Source: Streptosporangiaceae bacterium (GTDB lineage: Bacteria; Actinomycetota; Actinomycetes; Streptosporangiales; Streptosporangiaceae). Taken from it: a stretch of DNA of 43,348 nucleotides. This document shows positions 24,871 through 33,360 of the stretch, in pieces. Location of the stretch: positions 1-43,348 of the forward strand of contig JAFAZE010000134.1 in assembly GCA_019239975.1 (NCBI GenBank). The letters are read 5' to 3'. The position numbers and the translations under genes were made by a program. Every line of letters begins with the position of its first letter. The stretch's first letter is position 1. The notes below the pieces were generated by a model that was not told the origin of the DNA, did no database searches, and saw nothing but the letters and a program-made list of their open reading frames with translations.

Positions 24871-25886
24871 CGTGACGTCCCCAGCAGCGTGGCCAGCACC
24901 TCAGGCCGGTAGCCCGGCGCTGGCGCGGCCGGCGGGCGAGGCTCGGCTTGCGTGGCGTGATGGGCGCGCACCCGCTGCACCACCTCGTCCGCCGACGGCT
25001 CGGTGTAGACCTGCGTGGTGGTGATCAGCGCGTGACCGAGCAGCCACTGCACGTCCGGCAGCGACAGGCCGGGATCGGCGATCATCCGGCGGGCGGCCGT
25101 GTGCCGCAGGTCATGGAGCGTCCAGTTCGTGCCCAGGATCTTGTTCGCGCGGATCAGCACCGCCCGCATCGCCGGGTAAGCCAGCGGCCGGTGCGGGCGC
25201 CGCAGCGTCACCCACAGCGGGTCAGCCGCACCCCACCGCACCCGCTCGCCCAGCCCCTGGCGGTAAAGTCCCAGCCAGTTGAACGCGTCCGCCGAGGCGG
25301 GCAGCAACTGCAGCGCCCCGCTGCCCTTGCGGAACACCCCGACCAGCTGCTGGCCCACGTCAACCCGGCCGCAGGTCACTCCGAGCAGTTCCGAGGCCCG
25401 CGCGCCGGTCGAGACGTAGAACGCCACGATCGCCCGGTCCCGATCACTGCCCAGCGCCGCGAACAGCGCGTCGAACGCGGCATCGGGCAGGTACCGGGGC
25501 TCCTGGCGCGGCAGCTGCGGCTGGAAATCCGCCCGCCGACCCCGCTCGAACGGCTCCAGCGGGTTGTGATGCGCATCAGCCCGGCCACCGTCCCGGCCGC
25601 GCCCGGCAGGCATCGGGTTCAACATCGGACCGGTCCCGGCTTCCCGGTGATACTCGTAGAACGCGCGGACCACCGCCCGGTTGTGCCGCCTGGTCCGCAC
25701 CGCGTACTGCAGGCCCGGATACGGCTTGCGGGTCACCGGGTTGACCGACCCGGGCGACGGTGAGCCCGGCGCCCGCTGTCGCTCGGGCTTCCTGGCCGCC
25801 TCCAGCCACAGCATGAAGTCCCGTGCTTCTGACCGGTCCGCCCGGTCCCACGCGACGCAGACCGCCTGCAGGTTCATTCTCTGCAC
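24867..25886 (-). pseudogene. Tyrosine recombinase IntA, C-terminal part (split gene)
   Basis: Complete catalytic set: Arg163 (GARASELL), Lys187, His258 and Arg261 (LHDLRHTAA), His285 (LLGHA), Tyr294 (QVYTE). The N-terminal core-binding domain is cut: against the intact paralogue (33361-34563) the first about 80 residues are missing and an in-frame stop lies just upstream. The missing part matches the fragment at 34597-34845. Joining them at the shared AAC codon gives an in-frame protein of about 410 residues. A truncated product could still be made from GTG 25886 or ATG 25877, which would keep the operon with intB translated. Confidence 0.75.
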
Positions 25887-26299
25887 TTGTCAAGTTGAAC
25901 ATGCATGAAGCTGCGAAGGCAGGTGTGCTGTCGTGGTTCGTGCGAAGTTCGGGCACTCAGGCAGGTGGCAACGTCCGCTCATGCCGAATTGAGTACTTCA
26001 CGCGAGCACGTCCTTATGCGTAGGACGGTATGATCATTCGCTCTTGCGGGTAGTTGCCGCTGGGCTGCATCTGCTCGCATGGCTGTCCGACGGCGCTGAC
26101 GAGCACGCGGCCGCGATGCGGGCCCGGCGTGCCGATGTCGGCGCGCATGAGCTGCCGCTGTACAACCCACGCGCCAGCAACCCGTCCGCCCCGCCTGGCA
26201 GCGCCGCGTACTGGCTGGATAGGCTGCGCCGCCACCAGGCCCGCTCACGCTGGTGTCACCGGCGAACACGATTTACCCGCAGCGCCGCGATCGGGCTGG
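25887..26299. other. Left end of inner element, no supported gene
   Basis: 413 bp downstream of the ABM gene. An open frame at 26044-26307 (+) contains a plausible protein-like stretch (SAAYWLDRLRRHQARS) but lacks a ribosome-binding site and a recognisable family; it could be a gene remnant. Confidence 0.4.
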
Positions 26300-26668
26300 T
26301 CAGCTAGCAACGCAGATGCCCGGGACGGCGATCTTCTTGAACACATGCGGGGCGGCGACGGTGCTGCCGGGATAGCGCGCGACGCGGGCCTGGAACTCCG
26401 GCGTGCTGAATGCCCTGCCGAGCGCCCGGGCCGACTCCCAGACGGCCACGTTGACGTACGTCGTGCTGCCGGCAGTGCCCTGGTGGAGCTGTGCCGAGAT
26501 GAAACCCGGCTGCTGCTTCATGAACGCGGCGTCGTCCGCCCACGCCTCGATGAAACGCCCGGTGTCTGCGGGCGCCACGTTGAACGGGTTGATGAGGACC
26601 ACTGGGCCGTCGTCCTGTTGCAGTTGCTGCGCGTACGTGACGCGGTCATCCAGCTCACGAAGTGGCAT
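26300..26668 (-). CDS. Antibiotic biosynthesis monooxygenase (ABM) domain protein
   Basis: 122 residues of ferredoxin-like ABM fold: VVLINPFNVAPADTGRFIEA, then WADDAAFMKQQPGFISAQLH and a TTYVNVAVWESARALGRAF strand-helix, ending STPEFQARV. Such small cofactor-free oxygenases or heme-degradation-like enzymes act on quinols or aromatic substrates; the substrate here is unknown. AGAGAGGAAG precedes ATG 26668, so the longer frame from 26812 is rejected. Last gene of the LLM/DHFR/GNAT/ABM series, after a 238-bp gap with no gene. Confidence 0.82.
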   Translation of the reverse strand: MPLRELDDRVTYAQQLQQDDGPVVLINPFNVAPADTGRFIEAWADDAAFMKQQPGFISAQLHQGTAGSTTYVNVAVWESARALGRAFSTPEFQARVARYPGSTVAAPHVFKKIAVPGICVAS

Positions 26669-26906
26669 TGCGGTTCTTCCTCTCTGGTCGAGTCGTTGGC
26701 TGGGTTCACGCCTGTTGCCGATCTCGGGCAGCACGGGTGCGGCCGCGGCGAACGTGGTGATCGCAAGCCCGGCGCGGAACTCGTTGATCCAGCGGGCCCG
26801 CCGCTGCTCCACGGCCGTGTACGTCTCGGTGCTGGTCTCGGTGAGCCCGATCAGAGGGAACGGCTGCCCCGCTGCCTGGCCGGTTGGGCAGCGAAGACTG
26901 CACCCC

Positions 26907-27416
26907 TCATTCGGGTAGGTCTGGGATTTCGGCGTTGGAGTAGTAGGCCTTCGTGAACGGGAAGGCCGTTTCGACCCAGTGCCGGAGGGCAGCGTACACC
27001 TTCGGGTAGTAGCCGCGCTCGTAGGCGTCGGGCGTGACCCACCAGCTCACGTCGACGTCGTATGTGACCAGTTCCTCGGTGAGGGGGGTGCGGCCTCCCA
27101 TCGGGTACAGGTAGCAGCATCCGAGATAGTGGCTATGGGAGTCGTAGACGGCGTAGGTGAACGAGTTGCCGTCGCGGAACTCGCATTCGTGCCAGACCTC
27201 ATCGACGTAGTTGAAGTCCTCGGTGACTGGCTCGGTGGGCCAGGGGCCGCCCCGGGTACGTTGGATGAGCTCGATGCTGGCGTTGATGCCCTGTACATCA
27301 TCATGGTTATGGGCGCGGCTGATTGCGGTGGCGCGGATGTCATCGTATTCCAGCTCGGCAGGCGCCTTCCACCCGGCAGGCAGGTTGAGGCGCTTGACGA
27401 GGCCCTGATAGTTCAT
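26907..27416 (-). CDS. GNAT-like acetyltransferase family protein
   Basis: 169 residues. The middle (FTYAVYDSHSHYLGCCYLYP, then DVDVSWWVTPDAYERGYYPK and a terminal AFPFTKAYYSN) has the GNAT-like strand order with an acceptor-facing beta-bulge, although the classic Q/RxxGxG/A CoA loop is not clear. I therefore call the fold, not the reaction. GAGGAG about 10 nt upstream of ATG 27416 sets the start. It lies in the minus-strand cargo operon between the DHFR-fold and ABM genes. Confidence 0.6.
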   Translation of the reverse strand: MNYQGLVKRLNLPAGWKAPAELEYDDIRATAISRAHNHDDVQGINASIELIQRTRGGPWPTEPVTEDFNYVDEVWHECEFRDGNSFTYAVYDSHSHYLGCCYLYPMGGRTPLTEELVTYDVDVSWWVTPDAYERGYYPKVYAALRHWVETAFPFTKAYYSNAEIPDLPE

Positions 27417-27489
27417 GTCTTTCTGCTCCTCGTGATCGGTAGCTCGGCTGCGGCCCGTGCCCGCTGGCCGGGCCACGGACACAGCCGGC

Positions 27490-28032
27490 CTAGCTGGCCC
27501 GGTAGCTGAGTATGACGACGCCCGAGTTGAGGGTCTTGGCGCCGAGCAGGGTCAGCCGCTTGTTGAGGCCGTCGCTGATCAGCGTGTCGCTGAGCGTGCC
27601 GACACCGGCCAGCATGGGATGTACCCACAGGAAGAGCTCGTCGAGGAGGCCATGCCGGACGAGGGTCTTGGCGACGGGGCCGTACCCGTGCATGAGGATG
27701 TTCCGCGCGGTGTCCTGCTTGAGCTTGGCCGCCGCTTCGGCCAGGTCACCATCCAAGACGGTGGTGTTCGCCCACTCCGGTGACCGCAGGGTGGCGGAGG
27801 CGACGTACTTGGGCATGGTGTTGATCCGGTCTGCGTAGTCGCCCTCGCGGCCCGGCCAGGCACTGGCATAGGTCTCGTAGGTGTGCCGGCCCATCAGCAT
27901 TGCGCCGCTGTCGCGCAACTGCTGGAGGGCGAAGACATCGGATTCGTCGTCGATGAAGTCGAAATGCCAGACGTCCATGTGGTTGATCACGCCGTCGAGG
28001 CTGATGAAAGTAGAATTGATGATTTTTCCCAT
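27490..28032 (-). CDS. Dihydrofolate reductase-fold protein, cargo copy
   Basis: 180 residues of the same family as 10547-11128: MGKIINSTFISLDGVINHMD start, GAMLMGRHTYETYASAWPG, NTMPKYVASATLRSPEWANT, NILMHGYGPVAKTLVRHGLL, DELFLWVHPMLAGVG. Overall similarity to the chromosomal copy is moderate, so this is a distinct lineage brought by the inner element rather than a recent duplication. AAAGGA precedes the ATG. Probable NADPH-dependent reductase, substrate unknown. Confidence 0.87.
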   Translation of the reverse strand: MGKIINSTFISLDGVINHMDVWHFDFIDDESDVFALQQLRDSGAMLMGRHTYETYASAWPGREGDYADRINTMPKYVASATLRSPEWANTTVLDGDLAEAAAKLKQDTARNILMHGYGPVAKTLVRHGLLDELFLWVHPMLAGVGTLSDTLISDGLNKRLTLLGAKTLNSGVVILSYRAS

Positions 28033-28105
28033 GATCCTTTCCCCTTTTTCCGGTGTTGAACGGCGGGATCAGCGTGGCCTGTGCTCTTGCTGCCATCCAC
28101 TGGGC

Positions 28106-29098
28106 TCACCGCAGCAGGGCAGCAACGTCGCCGAGCTGTGCGCGGGCGGTCGCGACGTCGGATGCGGGAAACAGGCCGATGCTGCTGACGCCCGCGGCGG
28201 CCAGGGCATCGAGATGGGCGCGGGCGTCGTCCAGCGTGCCGATCGGCCCGATCTCGTTCCACCAGTCGGCGGGCATGGTGGCCAGCCCATCGACCCCGCG
28301 GGTGGCGTACCGGGCAACAAGATCGTCGTAGAACGGTAGGAGGCGAAGCCGGGGCGCCGGGGGGTTGAGTAGCCCGGCGAGGTACGGTGCCATCGCCCGG
28401 TAGGCGGAGGCCCGGTCGCGGGCCACGCACAGCCTGGCGAACTTCGCGACATGGAACCCTTCGGCGGCGCCGGCCCGGGCAAGAGCGGCGCGTACGGCAA
28501 GCGGCCCGGTGCCTTCGGCAAGCACCAGGCCGTCGGCTACCCGCCCGGCCATGGCCAGCGACTTCGGCCCGCTGACGCCTGCCAGGACGAGCGGGACTGG
28601 CTCTGGCGGCCGATCCAGTCGCACGCCGTCCAGGTGGACGTGCCGACCGTCCATGGTGACCCGTTCACCGCGCAGCAGCCGCCGCACGGCAGTGATCACC
28701 TCGGAAAGCGTGGTCACAGGCGATGGAGTGCGGGCGCCCATCTGCCTCATCCAGGCCTGTACGCCGTGGCCGATGCCGGGCAGCACCCGCCCCGGGCCAA
28801 GCCCGCACAGGGTCGCGATCTCCATGGCTGTGATCGCCGGGTTGCGGGCGACCGCGGGCAAGATGCCCAGCCCGACCTTGAGCCGATTCGTGACGGCCAG
28901 TGCCGCGGCGGCCAGCGACACGCCGGCGGTGTAGAAGCAGTCCTCGATCACCCACAGCTGCTGGGCACCGTCGGCCTCAAGCCGGCGCGCAAACTCGGTC
29001 ACCAGTGCCGCCGGGAACCCGCGATCGAAACAGAACCCGAGCGCCGGCGGCGTCCTCCGGTCACCGGCGGAGGGGGGCAGCCCCGACGCGGCCGTCAT
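28106..29098 (-). CDS. LLM-class flavin-dependent oxidoreductase
   Basis: 330-residue luciferase-like TIM-barrel: LGFCFDRGFPAALVTEFARR, LWVIEDCFYTAGVSLAAAAL, RLKVGLGILPAVARNPAITA, RVLPGIGHGVQAWMRQMG, VPLVLAGVSGPKSLAMAG. Uses F420 or FMN; substrate not readable. ATG 29098 has GGAAGG at 5-6 nt; the frame further upstream is open but unsupported. First gene of the minus-strand cargo operon and divergent from the MocR regulator, which probably controls it. Confidence 0.87.
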   Translation of the reverse strand: MTAASGLPPSAGDRRTPPALGFCFDRGFPAALVTEFARRLEADGAQQLWVIEDCFYTAGVSLAAAALAVTNRLKVGLGILPAVARNPAITAMEIATLCGLGPGRVLPGIGHGVQAWMRQMGARTPSPVTTLSEVITAVRRLLRGERVTMDGRHVHLDGVRLDRPPEPVPLVLAGVSGPKSLAMAGRVADGLVLAEGTGPLAVRAALARAGAAEGFHVAKFARLCVARDRASAYRAMAPYLAGLLNPPAPRLRLLPFYDDLVARYATRGVDGLATMPADWWNEIGPIGTLDDARAHLDALAAAGVSSIGLFPASDVATARAQLGDVAALLR

Positions 29099-29164
29099 CG
29101 GCCTTCCTTCCATATCGCGGGGTCCCTGAGCTGCTGGTTCACTGGGTTGGCGGCCACAGGACGA

Positions 29165-29195
29165 CCCTGACAGGAACCGGCCCTGACGATAAGAT
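29165..29195 (+). promoter_or_regulatory. Promoter of the MocR gene with direct repeats
   Basis: CTGACA (29167-29172), a 17-bp spacer, then TAAGAT (29190-29195). Transcription would start at or near the ATG at 29204, giving a leaderless mRNA. CCCTGAC occurs at 29165-29171 and 29181-29187, direct repeats of the kind MocR/GabR regulators bind. Confidence 0.55.
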
Positions 29196-29203
29196 CCAGT
29201 TTG

Positions 29204-30598
29204 ATGGGCAAAGTCAGGACCAATTCCGGTGTCCTGGTCGTGCTCGACCACGGCGGCCGGATCCCGCTGCACCGGCAGATCGAGGCCTCCATCCGGGACT
29301 CGATCCGCGCCGGGCGGCTGCCGCGCGGCTCGTCGCTGCCGCCCTCGCGGGTGCTGGCCGCCGACCTCGGTGTCTCCCGCGGCGTGGTGGTCGAGGCCTA
29401 CCAGCAGCTAGCCGCTGAGGGTTACCTGGCGAGCCGGGCGGGCGGATACACGCAGGTGGCGGCCGGCCCGTCCCCAGTCACGGCCGGGCTGCGGCTGGCC
29501 CGCAAGATCCCGCCGCGGATCGATCTCAGCTACGGCCGCGCCGATGTGTCCAGCTTCCCCCGGGACGCGTGGCTGCGTGCGATCCGCGGGGCGCTCTCGT
29601 CCGCGCCCAACGACGTGTTCGGCTACCTGGCCGGCAGTGGCGTGCCGCAGCTGCGGACGGCGATCGCTGGCTACCTGAACCGGGTCCGCGGCACCCTGGC
29701 CCACCCCGGCCAGATCGTGATCTGCACCGGCTATGCACAAGGCATCGCCCTGCTCGTCGGCGTGCTGGCCGCCGCAGGCGCCAAGCGGCTCGCCCTGGAG
29801 GACCCCTCCTCCGGCGACGACGCCCTGCCCGCCGCACGGGCGGCCGGGCTTGAGGTCACCGGCATCCCGGTCGACGGCGACGGCATCCGGGTGGACCTGT
29901 TGGCCGAGTCCGGCGCGGACGCGGTCGTGCTGACGCCCTCGCACCAGTGGCCCACCGGCTCGGTGCTCTCCGCGCCGAACCGGGCCGCCGTACTGGGCTG
30001 GGCCGCTGAGCGCGGCGCGGTCATCATCGAGGACGACTATGACGCCGAGTACCGCTACGACAAGACACCGGTCGGCGCGCTGCAGGGGCTGGCCCCCGAC
30101 CGAGTCGTCTATGCCGGGTCGGCAAGCAAGACCCTCGCGCCGGGGCTGCGGCTCGGCTGGTTCGTGCTGCCGGGGCAGCTGGCCGAGCCGATGGCGGAGG
30201 CCAAGATCGCCGCCGACCGCGGCTCGCCCGCGCTCGAGCAGCTCGCCTTGGCCGACCTGATCACCCGCGGTGAGTTCGACCGGCACCTGCGGCGGATGCG
30301 CCCGGTGTACCGGCGGCGCCGCGACGCCCTGCTGGCCGCGCTGAACCGGCGGCTGCCCTGGCTGGCCCCGGCCGGCGTCTCCGCCGGCCTGCACGTGGTC
30401 ACCTGGCTGCCACCGCACCTGGACGAGGCCGCCGTGGTCGAGGCGGCCGCGCGGGCCGGGGTGGGCATCGAGGGCGTAACGCCCTACCGGATCAGCCACC
30501 CGGGCCCGGGTGGCCTCATCTTCGGCTACGCCACCGTCAGCGAGCAGGCCATCGCCGAGGGCGTCAACATCCTGGCGCGCGTGATCGGCGAGCTGTGA
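29204..30598 (+). CDS. MocR/PdxR-type PLP-dependent transcriptional regulator
   Basis: 464 residues. GntR-type winged helix about 20-85 (GRIPLHRQIEASIRDSIRAG, GSSLPPSRVLAADLGVSRGV) fused to a fold-type I aminotransferase domain. PLP features: EDDYDAEYRYD, and the Schiff-base Lys in YAGSASKTLAPGLRLGW. No Shine-Dalgarno precedes the ATG, consistent with the leaderless promoter. It is divergent from the LLM-DHFR-GNAT-ABM operon, which it most likely controls in response to a PLP-reactive amine or vitamer. Confidence 0.92.
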   Translation: MGKVRTNSGVLVVLDHGGRIPLHRQIEASIRDSIRAGRLPRGSSLPPSRVLAADLGVSRGVVVEAYQQLAAEGYLASRAGGYTQVAAGPSPVTAGLRLARKIPPRIDLSYGRADVSSFPRDAWLRAIRGALSSAPNDVFGYLAGSGVPQLRTAIAGYLNRVRGTLAHPGQIVICTGYAQGIALLVGVLAAAGAKRLALEDPSSGDDALPAARAAGLEVTGIPVDGDGIRVDLLAESGADAVVLTPSHQWPTGSVLSAPNRAAVLGWAAERGAVIIEDDYDAEYRYDKTPVGALQGLAPDRVVYAGSASKTLAPGLRLGWFVLPGQLAEPMAEAKIAADRGSPALEQLALADLITRGEFDRHLRRMRPVYRRRRDALLAALNRRLPWLAPAGVSAGLHVVTWLPPHLDEAAVVEAAARAGVGIEGVTPYRISHPGPGGLIFGYATVSEQAIAEGVNILARVIGEL

Positions 30599-30963
30599 GC
30601 ACGCCCAGCGTGCGACCCTAACCGCTGCCACGTTGCCAGAGCCTGCGCCGGGCCGGCAGCTCGAGCCAGGCCATGCCGAGGACGCCCCAATATGACCATT
30701 CCGGCGCGTGTTTCACAGATGGCAAGCAGATCCTGATCACCAGGCAGATCGGCGGATCCGCATGCAGTTATCAACCGGGCTTCGCGTTGCCGAGCCGACC
30801 CTCCGGGAACGGTGCAACGTACGGGTGGCCGATTCGTATAATTATGCACCGGCGCTCGCGGGCGAATGTCCGCTTCTGCCGCGAAGCGGGGCGCTCGCCG
30901 ATCTGGTTCGGGATCGTTCCCAGCTCGGTGCTGGTGCCGGGAATGACCCAACGGGAACTCAGG
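30599..30963. other. 365-bp interval, no supported gene
   Basis: Lies between the convergent MocR and intB genes. It holds an inverted repeat CCGCTTC-TGCCGC-GAAGCGG within a GC-rich stretch, a possible terminator. Open frames on both strands (30708-30983 +, 30526-30951 -) resemble no family and lack ribosome-binding sites. Confidence 0.4.
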
Positions 30964-33219
30964 TCATCGCGGCGCTGCGATGACGGGTATGCCTAGGTTG
31001 ACTGGTGCGATGCGGGCTAGGCGACGCGCCTCCTCGCGTTTCTGCCGGAGGAAGGTGAGGGTGAGGTCGATGCCCTCGACCTCACCGAGCCATGCCTCGT
31101 GTTCGGCGCGGGCGCGGCGGGCCATCAAGTCCTCCTCGATCTCGTCAAGGCGCGGCAGCATTTTCGGGTTTATGGCGAGCATCGGGCATCGCAAACATGA
31201 GTGCTCATGCTGGCACGGGGTTCCGTATGGTCGCATGCAGCCGCCCAGTTCAACCTTTCTCCGGTCGAAGTGTTCCTCGAATTCGCTCCATTCTTGCTCT
31301 GTGGCATTCCGGTACTCGTCGTCAGGACGGGTGCCGCGTCGCCGCTCCAGGTATTCTTGGTAGTGGCGGACGACATCTTCGTTGAATACGGCGACGTAGC
31401 CGCGCGTGGTCTGCAGATTCAAATGCCCGAGCAGGGCGGCTCCGATATGGATCGGCAGCCCGTTGTTCACAAGGTCCGTCGCGAACAATCTCCGGAAATC
31501 ATGCGGGGTGAAACAAGCAGTGCGGAAGCCGGGATGGCGTTCGGCGAGTACCTCGCACCGCCGCCGCAGCATGTTCACCACGGTGGCCGGGGAGATGACC
31601 TCCAAGTTGGTGCCGATCTTCCGCTGGAACAGGAACGGCATCGCCGGGCTGGCCTGGCGCTCGTGGGGGTCGTAGCGTGACAGCAGCGGGATGGCCTGGC
31701 CGTTTTGTGTGTGGCGGCGGATGATCGCGGCGATGACGCTGAACAGCTCGGCGGACATGGGGATGACGCGTTCCCGGTCGCTTTTCGAGGGGGCGATCAC
31801 GAGCAGGGCGATGATCTCGCCGCTGGGCCGCTGGTATTGCCGGATGCTGAGGTGGGTGAGCTCAAGCGCCTCCTCGATGCGGATGCCCGTGTGGCGGAGT
31901 ACTTCTACGATTGCCCACTCGAAGAACGCGGCGTCTTCGGCGGAAGTGGCGTTGATGTGCTTTCCGGTGGCCTGGTCGAGGACGCGCACGTTCGCTTTTC
32001 CGCCGAGCCTGATCCGCCGTTCGTCGACCCGGCTCCACAAGCGCTGATAGGTACGGCCCTCAAGGGTAACTATTTTCCCGCCCCCCGCGGCGGCGGCGTG
32101 CTCGAGCAGGGCGCGCAGGTGCTCGTACCGGGTCTCCATGTGTTCCGCGAGGGTGTTCAGCAGCGGCTGGCGCTGGCGGGTTCTGTCGTCCATCCGTTCT
32201 TTGACGCGCCGTTTGCGGACCCCGAACCCGCGGACTTCCGCGTCGGATACTGGGCAAGGTGCGACCCAGATCGCCCATTGTTCAGGCTCGGCGGCAGCCC
32301 AGGCTTGCAGGCCGGCGTAGAAGGCCCGGATGGCGCGCAGGATCGGCTCGAACTCACGGCGTCCCTTGCCGTCGGCCCGGACCGCGACCTGCTCGCGCCA
32401 CCGCCGGTAGAGCTCGCCGTCGATACGCAGATCCGCCTGGCCTGGGGCGAGTTCCTCGATCGTTGACCAGAAGTGGCTGGCCAGGTGCCGGGAAAGGTTG
32501 TCCAGGGTCGAGTAATCCAGCTCGGGCTGGCGGCGCTCCAGGTAGCTGATCAGCAGTTGCCGGACGCCGGCATGGCGGACCGGGTAGCGGCCGACCATTT
32601 CCTGGACGGTCAGCCGGCCGGTCAGCAGCGCGGCCTTCAGCGTCGCCGGCCCGTTCGGCGGGAAGTGCCCCATCGCGTGCAGTGCCTGCCAGGCCAGGTG
32701 CCCCGGGAACCGGCTGCCCGCGCCGCGGGCGCCGAGCACCAGTCCCTGGCGGCGGCACTCCCACGCGTAGTGCAAGAACGCCGCGGGGATCAGGTCGGCC
32801 AGGGCGATGCCCTGGGTAGTCAGGGCGGCCGCGACGTCGAACAGCGCGGTGCCGTGGTGGACTGGGTTCACCGGGGTGGCCTGCACCTGTTCCCAGAACT
32901 TGTCCAGCAGCGGGTCGTTCTGGGCGACGAGGAACCGCCTGCCGTAGTAGAGGAACTGGTTGGACCGGAACGATTCCAGCGACGGCTGGATGACGCGCAG
33001 GCAGAACAGGCACGCGGCACCCGTTCCGATCTGGCTCCTGTCCCGGGGAGCCGACCGCAGGACGGAGACGGGGCGGCCGGGCTCGTTGAATCCGCTGGCC
33101 TGCCACCGCTCCTGCCAGGTCTGATCGGGGAACTCGCTCAGATGCTGGAGCAGGTCCCGGGCGCCGCGGCTCCGGCGCCACCGGTTGTCCGCCGACTTCG
33201 TCCGCCAGGTCGTGCGCAC
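30964..33219 (-). CDS. Tyrosine recombinase IntB, inner element
   Basis: 751 residues. Catalytic set: Arg447 (TGIRIEEAL), Lys479 (APSKSDRE), His573 and Arg576 (TPHDFRRLFATD), His599 (LLGHL), Tyr608 (TTRGYV). A C-terminal metal-binding-like cluster, CMRPYGTPCQHEHSCLRC at 661-678, matches the other IntB. The large N-terminal domain resembles that IntB from TWQERWQASGFN onward. The nearest start is GTG 33219. The 141 bp up to the intA stop are open in the same frame without ATG, GTG or TTG, so the true N-terminus may need another codon or readthrough. Confidence 0.88.
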   Translation of the reverse strand: MRTTWRTKSADNRWRRSRGARDLLQHLSEFPDQTWQERWQASGFNEPGRPVSVLRSAPRDRSQIGTGAACLFCLRVIQPSLESFRSNQFLYYGRRFLVAQNDPLLDKFWEQVQATPVNPVHHGTALFDVAAALTTQGIALADLIPAAFLHYAWECRRQGLVLGARGAGSRFPGHLAWQALHAMGHFPPNGPATLKAALLTGRLTVQEMVGRYPVRHAGVRQLLISYLERRQPELDYSTLDNLSRHLASHFWSTIEELAPGQADLRIDGELYRRWREQVAVRADGKGRREFEPILRAIRAFYAGLQAWAAAEPEQWAIWVAPCPVSDAEVRGFGVRKRRVKERMDDRTRQRQPLLNTLAEHMETRYEHLRALLEHAAAAGGGKIVTLEGRTYQRLWSRVDERRIRLGGKANVRVLDQATGKHINATSAEDAAFFEWAIVEVLRHTGIRIEEALELTHLSIRQYQRPSGEIIALLVIAPSKSDRERVIPMSAELFSVIAAIIRRHTQNGQAIPLLSRYDPHERQASPAMPFLFQRKIGTNLEVISPATVVNMLRRRCEVLAERHPGFRTACFTPHDFRRLFATDLVNNGLPIHIGAALLGHLNLQTTRGYVAVFNEDVVRHYQEYLERRRGTRPDDEYRNATEQEWSEFEEHFDRRKVELGGCMRPYGTPCQHEHSCLRCPMLAINPKMLPRLDEIEEDLMARRARAEHEAWLGEVEGIDLTLTFLRQKREEARRLARIAPVNLGIPVIAAPR

Positions 33220-33360
33220 CGCCTGCGCGATCTCCTCGATGGTGGCCTGGGTCAGATCGCCATGAGGGCGCGGCGGGACGGCTGGGGCGGCGCGGGGGCG
33301 GCGTTCACGCTGACGAAGCGGCTGAGGCCCTTCTTGCCCTGGAGAGTCTCGCTCCCGCGG

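Noticed and set aside
22861..24912. 683-codon plus-strand open frame over intB
   Set aside because: Antisense shadow of a clear tyrosine recombinase; composition is repetitive Gly/Pro/Arg/His and no start site is supported.
26044..26307. Plus-strand frame at the left end of the inner element
   Set aside because: Partly protein-like but without a start site or family; recorded only as a possible remnant.
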